A DNA stretch of 62,986 nucleotides from Gnetum montanum (GCA_015680685.1 MNCI01007580.1:212991-275976), one strand, 5' to 3'. Shown: positions 1 to 9,927, counted from the first letter of the stretch. Numbers and translations are program-made. Notes: generated by a model from the sequence alone, not told the origin.

Positions 1-265
1 AGTTCATCCCATCGGCCCGAACACTTATTGGGTGATGAACTTACATGATGGATGGAAACACACACATACACACAAAATGGAAAAAGTATAACGATGTTGT
101 AAAACAAAAACAAGAAAAGTTAAAGAAATTTGTAAAACAAAAATGTGTAAAACAAAAACGTGTAAAACAAAAACTGAAAAAGAACTGAGGGCCCCATATG
201 ATTGACATAGATGGCCATCTCCCCCATGACTGAGTTGTAAGGGAGAGATCCAAAATAGAGAGCGC
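1..265 (-). other. Post-pol noncoding block of element A
   Basis: Matches 12470-12640 of element C. It contains four copies of a TGTAAAACAAAAA-type repeat (about 105-172) and the conserved block around 211-250 with the PPT-like core CCCCCATGACTG at 221-232 (plus-strand reading). The joint to the pol leader lies near 262-268 and marks the pol deletion. Confidence 0.7.
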
Positions 266-3200
266 CTGTTTGAATTTCTAAGAAGTGCCCAACTTCTCCC
301 GATTGATGACCTTAAATTCAGGGGTGGAAGTTGGCGACGCTCACGTTCTAATGTATCTATGCCACGGTTGTTGGCATGAGTTTCCTCAGTTCGTTCCATG
401 CATATTTGTTTGCCCCTACGAGAAGCTGTCAACCACGGGGTGTCTATTACTTCTTGTGTGGTTGCTACATACAGGCATCTTTGTTGCAGAGTTTCCTGGG
501 CACACCTGTGACATGGAGACATTTCCTCCATGTCATCACCCGATGAATCACTGTATGTGATGCATGGAACTATCCTCTTCTCGATCTTTCCACATATGTT
601 TATCTTGGAGATTTCCAAGGAAAGATCGCGGATCCTAAGGCATGCATCTACTGTGCTTAGCCATGCCCTTCCCATTATAATTGGGAAGTCCCCTTCGTTG
701 TTGTTAACATCGATCACTAGGAAATCCGCTGGGTAGGACCAACCACACACAGTGGTAATAACGTCCTCCACTAATCCCAAGGGAATAGTGATGGACTGGT
801 CTGCCAGCTCTAGTTGGATGTTGCTCTTCTTAAGTTGGGGCAGGTTCCAGGCGTGATACATCTTTCGCGAAATTAAGTTGACTCCGGAACCTGAGTCAAG
901 AAGAGCTCGATGTGGTGCATTCCCAGCGATCTGCAAATGAATAAAGGGACTCCCAGGATCAGTTAGTTTCCTGGGAAGGTGGCCTACCTTGATCCAGTCA
1001 GTTACGGTATGTGTTAGCATAACCGTATGCGTTACATTCCCTTGGACTGAAGGGTGCTCCGAAGTGTTAGTAGTTAGAGGCCTATACATATACCCGTCCG
1101 CTTGTTGTTGCGAGAGCCTATCCGGGCTCCTAGTTCTGAAAAAGGGTCTCTTTTTTGTACAGTTATCGCCAGAACTAGTGTCCGGTTGGATATTTACACT
1201 CTGAATATTTACAGATCTCGCGGCGTGACGTTGCTGCGGTTGGGTAGGTAATTCCCCTTGCATTGTTGGAGCAGGAGGTGTTATGGGAACTACTTGAGGA
1301 AAAGGTGCGGGTGGAGTTAGAGGATGGACAGAATGTGGAATGTCTCCCGGAGGAGAAGGAGTCCTTCTGAAGTACTCCCGAGCGTAGTAGTGACGGCGTG
1401 GAGTGTGACTCATAGCGTCACCTGGAGAAACTGGCTGCTGCACATAATAACCATAAGGATCAGGCTGCCGGTAAGGGTATCGATGTGTTGGCTGTGGCAT
1501 CCCCCATGACTGTGGGTATTGCCACTGCTGATGTTGCTCGATGGGCTGCGGAGGTGTTCCACTTGGATAATACGTCAAGGGTTGGTGGAACTGCCTCGGG
1601 TTACCTTGTGGATAAGGTAACCTTCTGGGTGTTTGCCGTTGATTAAGTCTTGGATTTAATGCATACACCCCAGACTCCTGCAGATGTGAGATAATTGGAC
1701 AACATCCCTTAGGATGGTCATAGTAACAGACCTCACATCCACCATCATTGTCTGAATCAGAATTTTTAGCCTCATCAGAGTTAAAGAACTTTCCCTTACC
1801 CTTGTTATGTGCAGGGTTAAAGTTTCTCCGCTTGTCTTTGCTTTTATCACTACTTTGCTCATCCTTAGACTCTTCTACAATTTTCAGGACTGTTTCTATT
1901 CGTGAGTCTAAGGAATCCCACATTTGGTCTACCTTAGCCGATACCTCCGTTGTTAACTTTTGGATCGGCACAGTTTTCCTGTTCACCAACTCTTCGAGTG
2001 GTGACTCATCCTCCTCATCACAGAATTTCACTCCCTTCTTACGAAGGGAGGGATCACGGTTGTATTCCTCCGCACTTTCTCTTTTCCGTAGCTCACCCTC
2101 TTCTTGCGCTACTTGTTCCAACAATACTTCAACTTCATGGGCTCTTAGTTGGGAGAGTCTCCCTTGGGCGTAAGTCCCAAGAGTTCTTCTCGTTTCATTT
2201 CGTAGCCCATCCACGAGGTGGCGAAGTTGATCCCGCTTAGCGTACCCATGGCCCGGGCAACGATGTAGCAATGTGTAGTAACGGGCCATGGCAGCATCCA
2301 AGGATTCATGAGCTCCTTGTTTCCAGCCTTGGATCTGCTTACGCAAGTTAGACACTCTGGAGTACGTTTGATATTTGTTGTTGAACAATTCGAGCATCGT
2401 ACTCCACCTCCTGATGGTTTCCGGTTCTAAGGACCGGTACCAGCTTTCTGCTTCTTTAGTGAGTGTCCTTGGGAACAACTTGAGTTTCTGCCACTCATTG
2501 TCTATGTTCTGCAAGGCACAGGCGTCGTGGAATGCCTGTAAATGATGTTGAGGATCAGCGTTGTATCCCCCTTCAAAACGTGGGATATTATTTATATCCA
2601 AACGCTTGATCCTACTGTCTTTCAAATGCCTTGTGGGAATCCTAACTGCCTCTCTAATGTCAAGCATACTTCGGGTTGCGAATAGGGGTTCGTCATGATC
2701 ATCTCTTTCATGACGTCTGTGATGTCTACGTTGTGGTTCCCTATTCTCCCTACGTCCTTGCCCTTGTCCTAACTCCTCTCGACCTTCTTGTCGAGGCATT
2801 TCATCTCTTTTACCTTTACTCTCCGCGTTATGCTCATGGTGGCTGCGCCCAGATGTGGAAGGAGAGGGTGAATGATGTGATGAAGGGGAAGAAGAAGGGG
2901 ATCCATCACCATGGTGATGTTTCTTGCCTTCTCTTCGGCTGCTTCGGCCCCGATCGTTGTGACGATCAACGAGTCCGTCATTAGTGCGAGTGATTGTTCC
3001 TGCCGTGAACAGCTGGTGCTCACGGGGATCAGAGCCTGGAATATGTATCGTTGATCTAAGGCCCTGATGCCTAACCTCTTCACTAGAGTGAGGAGGAGGA
3101 ACATCATTTTCTAAGAAACCCGTTGTGAGGGGTTCCTCGTCTCCTATTTCACTAATGACGTGGGAAACCTTGCCCTTCAGTAGTGAATGTTGGCTCTCCT

Positions 3201-3546
3201 GCCTTGCATCCCGAATACGTTGGGCTTTTGTGGGTTGATAATCCCTCAGAGTGTAATCATCCGCAACGTATTCAGTAATCAGCTCTTGCATGCCATACCG
3301 TACCAAGGCACGGAAAAGCATGTTGGAAGCAGAGCGATCTGGGGGTAACACGATGTTACCTTGCATGTCTCTCCACCGCAGTTGCTCATCTTGATGGAAA
3401 ACAAAGGTAAAATCCGGCACATACTCATCGGGATGAGTATATGTGACCTTAGATTGTTGAGGACATGGTTGATCTCGGTTATGCGTATGATGCTGACTTT
3501 CTCCTGTATTGTCCTTAGGTGAGTTGATTTCGTGAGAAGAAGCCAT
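25..3546 (-). CDS. Gag-protease polyprotein of element A (1173 codons, open)
   Basis: Structural Gag plus aspartic protease of an Athila-like retrotransposon; it would form the cytoplasmic particle and process Gag. Visible in order: conserved N-terminal block with YTHPDEYVPDF and RWRDMQGNIVLPP (about residues 36-110); a charged, His/Ser/Arg-rich linker (190-290); capsid-like Gag core with FEGGYNADPQHHLQAFHDAC and WSTMLELFNNKYQTYSRVS (about 320-500); a zinc-knuckle-like CEVCYYDHPKGCC (604-616, spacing CX2CX3HX3C); a Pro/Gln/Tyr-rich region (640-770); and protease with LLDSGSGVNL (883-891) and PIIMGRAWL (955-963). Residues to about 1075 match the leader before RT in element C; from about 1090 the frame runs through a deletion joint into post-pol noncoding sequence, so the C-terminus is not native. 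The start at 3546 follows a leader and precedes the conserved N-block. Expression is unproven. Confidence 0.88.
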   Translation of the reverse strand: MASSHEINSPKDNTGESQHHTHNRDQPCPQQSKVTYTHPDEYVPDFTFVFHQDEQLRWRDMQGNIVLPPDRSASNMLFRALVRYGMQELITEYVADDYTLRDYQPTKAQRIRDARQESQHSLLKGKVSHVISEIGDEEPLTTGFLENDVPPPHSSEEVRHQGLRSTIHIPGSDPREHQLFTAGTITRTNDGLVDRHNDRGRSSRREGKKHHHGDGSPSSSPSSHHSPSPSTSGRSHHEHNAESKGKRDEMPRQEGREELGQGQGRRENREPQRRHHRRHERDDHDEPLFATRSMLDIREAVRIPTRHLKDSRIKRLDINNIPRFEGGYNADPQHHLQAFHDACALQNIDNEWQKLKLFPRTLTKEAESWYRSLEPETIRRWSTMLELFNNKYQTYSRVSNLRKQIQGWKQGAHESLDAAMARYYTLLHRCPGHGYAKRDQLRHLVDGLRNETRRTLGTYAQGRLSQLRAHEVEVLLEQVAQEEGELRKRESAEEYNRDPSLRKKGVKFCDEEDESPLEELVNRKTVPIQKLTTEVSAKVDQMWDSLDSRIETVLKIVEESKDEQSSDKSKDKRRNFNPAHNKGKGKFFNSDEAKNSDSDNDGGCEVCYYDHPKGCCPIISHLQESGVYALNPRLNQRQTPRRLPYPQGNPRQFHQPLTYYPSGTPPQPIEQHQQWQYPQSWGMPQPTHRYPYRQPDPYGYYVQQPVSPGDAMSHTPRRHYYAREYFRRTPSPPGDIPHSVHPLTPPAPFPQVVPITPPAPTMQGELPTQPQQRHAARSVNIQSVNIQPDTSSGDNCTKKRPFFRTRSPDRLSQQQADGYMYRPLTTNTSEHPSVQGNVTHTVMLTHTVTDWIKVGHLPRKLTDPGSPFIHLQIAGNAPHRALLDSGSGVNLISRKMYHAWNLPQLKKSNIQLELADQSITIPLGLVEDVITTVCGWSYPADFLVIDVNNNEGDFPIIMGRAWLSTVDACLRIRDLSLEISKINICGKIEKRIVPCITYSDSSGDDMEEMSPCHRCAQETLQQRCLYVATTQEVIDTPWLTASRRGKQICMERTEETHANNRGIDTLERERRQLPPLNLRSSIGRSWALLRNSNRRSLFWISPLQLSHGGDGHLCQSYGALSSFSVFVLHVFVLHIFVLQISLTFLVFVLQHRYTFSILCVCVCFHPSCKFITQ

Positions 3547-3673
3547 TTCTATTGGTGTGCTAATTTCACCGTTATTTATTGTTCTTGATTAACTGATTAA
3601 CCCTAAGGTTCGTTTTAAGCTCACAACGATGTGAGTGATATCCCTTATGTTAAATTGGCGAAAAAACACTTAG

Positions 3674-3691
3674 TCCCCGGCAACGGCGCCA
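3674..3691 (-). promoter_or_regulatory. Primer-binding site of element A (tRNA-Asp type)
   Basis: The plus strand reads TCCCCGGCAACGGCGCCA, one base from the LTR start at 3693. From known plant tRNAs this is the 3' terminal 18 nt of tRNA-Asp including CCA, so the minus strand is a perfect PBS for tRNA-Asp, as known for Athila-type elements. The PBSs of B, C, E and I are transition-mutated versions of it. Confidence 0.9.
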
Positions 3692-4641
3692 ATGATGAGT
3701 GGCGAGGTACCCCTACACTCCACCATACGAATACGAGCGTACACGCGCGATCCGGTCGAACTCCGCAGACTAAATGCCTTAACGCCACAAGAAACACTTG
3801 GGGTTAATCGTTCGTTGTCTTCCCAGGCTTGCTTGTATGTGTCACGGTGTATGGTTAAGCAAGTCTGAGGTATGTGATTTTTTTGGTATTTTCGGCTTAT
3901 CTTCTATGCTACCAGGAGAAAGGGTTGAGAAAACTAAACTAACTCTAACTAAGATCTAAGTCTAAATTAACTAGCGTCAGCATCCGTTCCCACTTACCGG
4001 ACACACCCTGAACTATGCAACTGCAGCTTACCAAACGCTAATCGTTACTGGGATCGCCACACGTAACGCAAGTGCTCGAAGTGGTCGTACTGAGGCACCT
4101 ATTTAGCCTACGTGTGATAAGCAGCCGATTCCTTAGCCAGCCGTACACACCCGTGGGTGCTCGTAACTAAGTCGTACTTATCACACGTTCTAGCCTAGCG
4201 ATGAGCAGCTGATTCCTTAACTAGTCGTACACACTAGACTACCACTGGGATTACCAAGCACAGAATCCTGGAATACACTACTGGGTTATCAAGCAGTCAA
4301 TGCTCGTAGTCAAGTCGTACTCACGCGTTACGACAAGCAGTCGATTCCTTGACTAGTCGTACACGTCCGTAGACGCTCGTAATCAAGTCGTACTTGTGCG
4401 CACTAGGAAAGCAGTAAATAAACAACAATAAAACCACGTGTTGCAAGGTTTATCCAATCAAGTTCATCTTTATTACCGTACACAACTTGGGTTCAGGTTA
4501 CAAGCTGCTCGAATAAAGAGCCGTTCACTCTAGGACTCCTACTGCGGGCACATGGGGAAAAATTCTAACTCTGGAGTGATCAATCTGCCAGAGCTTTGCT
4601 ACTTCTAGCCAGGATTTCGAAATGAAGGGATTACCACCTCT

Positions 4642-4692
4642 TATTTATAGATATGGTGGCGGACCGCGATATCGCGTNGCCTCTTATTTATA
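4642..4692 (-). promoter_or_regulatory. TATA box of element A LTR, duplicated across an N
   Basis: TATAAATA on the minus strand at 4642-4649, with a second copy at 4685-4692. The second copy is part of the segment duplicated on both sides of the N at 4678, so one may be an assembly artefact. The box sits directly downstream, in transcription sense, of the GATATC palindrome array. Confidence 0.6.
4678..4678. other. Assembly gap (1 N) with duplicated flanks
   Basis: About 40 bases ending in CGCGATATCGCGT appear immediately left of the N and again immediately right of it, which looks like an uncollapsed contig overlap. Confidence 0.75.
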
Positions 4693-4809
4693 GATATGGT
4701 GGCGGACCGCGATATCGCGTACGCGATATCGCAGGGAAAGATGCGATATCGCGGTGGCCGCGATATCGCGTACGCGATATCACCTAATAGTCCATGTCGC
4801 GTCTCATCG

Positions 4810-5275
4810 ATTAGTAAAGTGGAATGAGTACGACTAGTTTCAAGCATTAAAGTGTAATTGTTTGGTAACCAAGTAGTGGTTTTGCTTGATTTGCTTAGTG
4901 GTGAGTTCACTCGGTAATCCCAATAACGATTACATGTGTCTAAGGCATGTTTGGTAAACCAGGAACAGATGATGCTTATTGTAGGATAAAATAGATTTAC
5001 TTGCTTATCATTGCTTAGATTTGGCATTTACCTTTGTTTTCATTATGTTTACCCTTAGGAGTAAGATGAGCCTTACAGTATCACATAACATATGCCTCAC
5101 TACTAGTTAAACCATACACTTAAACTTCATTGACTTAAGGTGAGAAGACAACAATCACAAGCTTAACATCAACTACTAGCATAATAACATTTTCTATCCA
5201 TGGATTACGATTTGGTCACACGTTAGCACTCATGACTTGTATGGTCAAGTGTTGGGATTGCTTCACAGCTCATCA
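4810..5275 (+). repeat. 5' LTR remnant of element B
   Basis: Corresponds to roughly 9370-9827 of the 3' LTR of B: shared features are an ACTAGTTT-AAGC segment, TTGGTAATCCCAATA, GTGAGAAGACAACAA and the terminal TCATCA. It is the distal (R/U5) portion only; the upstream part is cut off by the A insertion. Confidence 0.75.
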
Positions 5276-5276
5276 T

Positions 5277-5294
5277 TGGTGCCATTACTAGGGA
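5277..5294 (+). promoter_or_regulatory. Primer-binding site of element B
   Basis: TGGTGCCATTACTAGGGA, one base after the LTR end TCATCA. It differs from the perfect tRNA-Asp PBS of A at five positions, all transitions. Confidence 0.8.
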
Positions 5295-5503
5295 TGTATC
5301 AATGTGGGCTAAGTAATTGATCTTACAAAATTCGTTGTATCAAAAACTATAAAGTCAATCTTCATATCTTTAAATAATTCTAATAACACACACACTTGAC
5401 CAAGTGCCACATACATAACACAGCTTCAACTAAGGAAAAACTATCATTTGCCAAAGAATTAAGAAGGGGAAATGACAGAACAAATGACAATGAAGACTAA
5501 AGT
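5295..5503 (+). other. Leader of element B
   Basis: About 200 bases between PBS and the gag start. AT-rich; I see no gene in it. Confidence 0.5.
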
Positions 5504-8395
5504 ATGCCTATGCAAATAAGAATCTCATATGCTCACAATGATCCTTACTACCCTGATTTCACATTCATCTTTCATCTAGATGGGTAGATGAGGTGGAGAG
5601 ACCTATAGGGCAACATTATTTTACCTCCAGAGCATTCAACACCCATCATGCTTCAAATAGCTTTAAGGGGAATTAATTTGAGTCATGCACAAGAAGGGTA
5701 CCATGTGATCAAACACATGACAAGACCTTATCAACCCAAAGAGGCACAAGTGTAGAGAGATGCTGCTATGGAAACCAAACATGAGCATAACAAGGGAAAG
5801 CAAGTTAACTCTCCTGTTGTCCTAGAAGAACTAGATGGTGATGCAAATGTAGCAGAAAAACTCTACCATGATCATGAAGTCCATTGCCAAATGCCTATTA
5901 ATCATCTAGAAGGACTTGTCAAGGTGCAACTACATTTAGCCCTCACAGAGACACCAAGAAGAGAAGCAAAGAACTCTAAGTACAAGCACGACTCAAGGCC
6001 TAGAGTTTCTGTTGGATCATAAGGAGATGAATACCATAGCCATAGAAGGATAACTAGCCAACATCATTCTCCAATTGCTTTGTCTTCCTCCTCACGATTG
6101 TTGGTGGAATTTAACAGAAGGGGGCAAAGGTTCAAAGATCATGATAGGGAGAGACATTGGGCTCATGATAGACATGAGTATTGTCAAAGGCACCTTGATG
6201 AAAAAGATTAAGAGTACAAACCACGAAGGGACAGGGATAGACATGAAGAGACAGAGCAATATGAGTACCAAAGGAAACATCACTACAATCGAGCATATGA
6301 ACCCTATGAACATGAAGAACCCCTACTGGCTACTTGCATCATGATCAACATAAGGGAAGTAATGTACATTTCAACTAAGCATGTAAGGGATAGTCACATT
6401 AAGCGACTTGATATGAATAATATTCCTAAGTTTGAAGAAGGGTTTAACGTAGATCCACAACATCACCTTTAAGCATTTCACAATGCCTGTGCCCTACAAA
6501 ATATTGAAAGTGACTCGCAAAAGCTCAAGTTGTTTCCCAAGATACTCATCAAGAAGGCAGAAAGCTAGTATAGATTGTAAGAATCTGAATCAATTGGAAG
6601 GTGGAGTACCATGCTTGAACTTTTCAATGACAAATACCATGCTTACTCTTGGGTGTGTAATCTTAGAAAGTAGACCTAGAGCTGGAAGCAGGGGATCCAT
6701 GAATCCCTTGATGTGACAATGGATAGATACTACTCTCTTTTGCATAGGTGCTAAGGCCACAGATTTTTCCAAAGGGAGTAGCTTAGGCATATTGTCGATG
6801 GGCTAAGGAATAAAACCATGGAAATCCTTGGGGTTTATGCCTAAGGCAAACTATCGGAAATGACTGCCCATCAGATCCAAAGGCTAATTGACCAAGTGGC
6901 AATGGAAAAAGACAAGTTGTGAAAGAGAGAATCAACCGAGGAGTACAATCGAGATCCATTTATTTGGAAAAGAGATGTACGAGTATGTGATAAGTAAGAG
7001 GAAGAAACCTTGGAAGAGGTGATATAGAAAAAGACTCCACCAATCTGGAAGTTTATTAATGACATAGCCACCAAAGTTTTAAAAAATGTGGGACTCAATG
7101 GACAAAAAATTCGCAACAACTTTAAAAATTGTAAAAGAAAGAACTCAATAAGCCTTTAATAAGGGTACAGAGAAGAAGAAGAAACAAGACTATGAACAAA
7201 AAGGAAAAGTTGCTTTAGTGGTAGAATGTTTTGATTTAAGCTCAAACAATGAGGAAGGGTGTATAGTGTGCCAATACAAAAATCCTAAGGGATGCTATCC
7301 TATAATGGTTCATTTGCAAGAATCAAGGGCATATGTGCTTAATCCAAGATTTATCAAAAAAACAAATGCCAAAACGGTTACTTTACCCTCAAGGTAACTA
7401 TCAACATACCTTCCAACCAATCTACTATCCAAGTGGAGCTGACCCATAGCCATAGGAGCAATATCAACAACAATGGCAGCAACTACAATCATGGGCAATG
7501 CCACCACCAAGACAACAATACCCATATTAACAACTAGATCCTTATGGATATTATGTGTAGCGTCTGATATCTCCAAGAAACATAGTAGTTCATACTTCAC
7601 AATATTATCTACCTGATTATTATAGACCTACCACTCTAATGATGGATTCTAATCCATATGTACATCAAACAATGATTGGTCCATTAAGTCAACCTTCCAA
7701 CCCTCCACCACTTGTGCCACCACCTGCAATGTAAGGAGAATTGTTGTCACAGCCTTAACAAAGAAGTGCTACAAGGGCAGTGAACATAAAGAAAGAGAAT
7801 CATGCCAGCAATGCTAAAGGAAAATTGAGAAAGCATCCTTTATTCAGAACAAGTCCAAGAAAAGATGGTAGAATAAGGACTTCATTAAATCATGTTCCTT
7901 GTATGAAGGATCCTCCTACAAACATCCTGCTTCTCCAATAATCAAATCAAAAGATTATGATTGTCATGCTAACTGAAATAGTATCAAATTGGATAAAGGT
8001 AGAAATACTCCCTAAGAAAAGAATAGATTTGGGAATTCCTCTGATTTATTTACAAATCACTAGAAATTCACCATGTAAGGCTCTACTAGACTCAAGTTCT
8101 AGAGTAAACTTGATATCCTAAGAAACATACAAGGCATGGAATGTGCTACCCTTAAAGAAGTGCAACATAAGGTTAGAGCTAGCAAATGAATTTGTCACCA
8201 TTCTTTTAAGAAAAATAGAAGATGTGGTGGTTACTATCAATGGGTGGTCTTATCTAGTATATTTCTTAGTGATCAATGTGAAGAATGATAATAAGAAATT
8301 TCCTATTATTATGGGAAGATCATGGCTTAGCACAATAGATGCTAAGTTAGGGATGAGAGGTTTATTCATGGAAATCTCCAAAGAAGATGCATAAT
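5504..8395 (+). pseudogene. Degenerate gag-protease of element B
   Basis: Homologous along its length to the Gag-PR of A but broken by many stops. The putative start at 5504 gives MPMQIRISYAH, then the conserved N-block (DFTFIFHLDG, stop, MRWRDL). The Gag core (about 6340-6990) keeps IKRLDMNNIPKFEEGFN and STMLELFNDKYHAYS. The knuckle reads CIVCQYKNPKGC, with the expected His replaced by Asn. The protease (about 7990-8395) reads LLDSSSRVNL, so the third catalytic-triad residue Gly is Ser, with a stop soon after, followed by FPIIMGRSWL. Stops often fall where A and C have Gln, Arg or Trp codons, as expected from cytosine deamination. Non-functional. Confidence 0.8.
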
Positions 8396-8846
8396 GAGCC
8401 ATACATACACAAAGATCCCATGCATTACTAATGAAAAAGAAGCATGTAGTTATGGACCAAAACTTCAAAATGTTAACACAATCCATACACTAGCCCACAA
8501 CAGATGTGAGAAGCAAGTGTGTGAACAAAAAGGAACATGAGTTACTAAACCAAAAGACATATAGTGGCTAAAAACTGAGAACGTAAAATCGTCCAAAACA
8601 TGCATGGATTTGTTTGACTCACTTATTAACTCCTATCCTCAGAGAATGACCCAAACTAAGAATTCACAAAAGGAAAACCCAAACCATAATCATACATCAA
8701 CAGATAATGGAGACGAAGACTTAAAATTTGAATTTAAGAATAAATAAGAAAGTATAGTTGGACCTTTTGAAATGGAAAGGCCATCTAGTCCAATAGAACA
8801 TATATCTTCAAAAAAATAAAACTTGATTATCATCAATATTACATGG
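8396..8846 (+). other. Post-protease remnant of element B without pol
   Basis: About 450 bases between the protease and the 3' LTR. I see no RT, RNase H or integrase motif, so pol has been deleted. The PPT expected before 8847 is not clear; ATTACATGG may be its relic. Confidence 0.5.
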
Positions 8847-9827
8847 TGATGAAGCATTAGTTGTTTACATTGACGTAACCTCTTTGACGCAGCCGCTTCA
8901 AGGCAACTGCTTAGAGGCAACTACCTCGATGCAGTTGCTTTGAAGTAGCTACGTCAACATAGCCACATTGAAGAGGTCCCATTGACATAAATGACACTTT
9001 GACGAGGCCCCGTTGATGCATGCAATGATGCGTTAATGAGGCCCCATCGATGCAATGTCTATTTTTGCCTATAAATACGCATGCTCTCGTCGTGTATTGG
9101 CATTCTTTGGTCAATAAAGTAGTCAAACTCTTGTAGTTTTATTCTGTAGTCTTAGAGAACAATTAGTGAGTACCCATTGTGTGGATTTGAGTCAATTGTA
9201 CAATGTCTTATTCAAGTGGCAATATACTTGGACACATTCAATGAACAAAAATAAGATTGAGATTGATTCTTATTCATTGTAGCACTTTGACTTAAATTAA
9301 ATTTACTTTCCATAAAATCTATGTTTCATGTACTTAGTTAATATTTATGTTTCCATGCATGTTAATGAATTGGTGGAATGGCTACAACTAGTTTTGAGCG
9401 TAAACATGTATTCGCTTGGTAATCCCAATAGCGTTATTACTTGGTTCACCTAGTAGCATAGTGCTTGGTAATCCTAGTAGTGGATATGTGGGTTCAAGAC
9501 ATGTATTGTAAGCTGGGAATGGACACTCATCACTTGTAGGCTAGTTTAGACTTTATCTTTATGTTGTTAATTAGATTAAGCAATTGATTTCTCTATTATC
9601 ATTGGGAGTAGCATAAGGTCAAAACAACATTAAGAATCATATGCCTTACTTTGGACTAAATCATACATGAAAAAGCTACCACTAGTCCAAGTGGGAAGAC
9701 AACAAATTGTAATCAATGCTTAATGATCTAAATGCACAACTAGTCCCATCCATGGAATGCAACCGGATTATGCGTGGACACTTGTGATTTGTATGGTTGG
9801 GCGTAGGAGGTACCTCATCGTTCATCA
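8847..9827 (+). repeat. 3' LTR of element B (~981 bp)
   Basis: TGATGAAG at the left end and TTCATCA at the right end. U3 (about 8868-9060) carries repeated TTGACGTAGCC / TGACGAGGCCCC-type motifs, then TATAAATA at 9070-9077. Further in are the family hallmarks CTTGGTAATCCCAATAGCG and GTGGGAAGACAACAA. The left boundary is less certain because no PPT is visible. Confidence 0.7.
9070..9077 (+). promoter_or_regulatory. TATA box of element B 3' LTR
   Basis: GCCTATAAATACGC directly after the array of TTGACG-type motifs; same relative position as in the other LTRs. Confidence 0.65.
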
Positions 9828-9927
9828 TATGGGATAATAACTAAAAAACTATATCATTAAGGATGATAAATGAGAAATCCAGAGTGTATTATCCAAGGGA
9901 TTTAGGATCCATTTTCTAAACACTTAC
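9828..9927. other. 100-bp spacer between elements B and C
   Basis: No PBS follows the B LTR, and the five bases before the C LTR are CTTAC. Probably flanking DNA from before either insertion; nothing recognisable. Confidence 0.5.

Larger units (their letters stand above)
1..4809 (-). mobile_element. Element A: Athila-like Ty3/gypsy element, 3' end outside window, pol deleted
   Basis: Read on the minus strand: 5' LTR (3693-4809), tRNA-Asp type PBS (3674-3691), leader, a long uninterrupted gag-protease frame, then directly the post-pol noncoding block (about 1-265). The 3' LTR lies left of the window. Compared with element C, everything from the start of RT to the end of integrase is missing, a loss of about 2.8 kb. 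The right LTR end abuts the middle of an oppositely oriented LTR (B), so A inserted into the 5' LTR of B. The open frame and perfect PBS suggest it is one of the younger insertions here. Confidence 0.85.
3693..4809 (-). repeat. 5' LTR of element A (~1117 bp)
   Basis: Runs from TGATGAGTGGCGAGG to CTCATCG, the usual CTCATCA with a last-base change. On the minus strand it holds several GCGATATCGC palindromes upstream of the TATA box (tatttata at 4642-4649, repeated at 4685-4692) and an AATAAA signal near 4470. Between about 4110 and 4410 lie degenerate repeats of a module containing GATTCCTTGACTAGTCGTAC and CTCGTAATCAAGTCGTACT, which make it longer than the C LTRs. A single N at 4678 is flanked by a duplicated segment. 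Confidence 0.85.
4810..9827 (+). mobile_element. Element B: decayed Athila-like element, plus strand
   Basis: 5' LTR remnant (4810-5275), PBS (5277-5294), degenerate gag-protease (5504-8395), no recognisable RT or integrase, and a 3' LTR (8847-9827). The first ~520 bp of the 5' LTR are missing at the junction with A and should lie left of the window if A split that LTR. Many in-frame stops look like C-to-T or G-to-A changes. This is among the older copies here. Confidence 0.8.

Noticed and set aside
285-2240. Plus-strand open frames opposite the A gag-PR gene
   Set aside because: They lie antisense to a frame with clear Gag and protease motifs and have no recognisable domain; they are shadows.
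3674-3691. A possible tRNA-Asp gene fragment
   Set aside because: Only the 3' terminal 18 bases match, and they sit one base from an LTR end; this is a primer-binding site.
9828-9927. PBS after the B 3' LTR (tandem arrangement as in C-D)
   Set aside because: ATATGGGATAATAAC does not match the tRNA-Asp PBS; no leader or gag follows.
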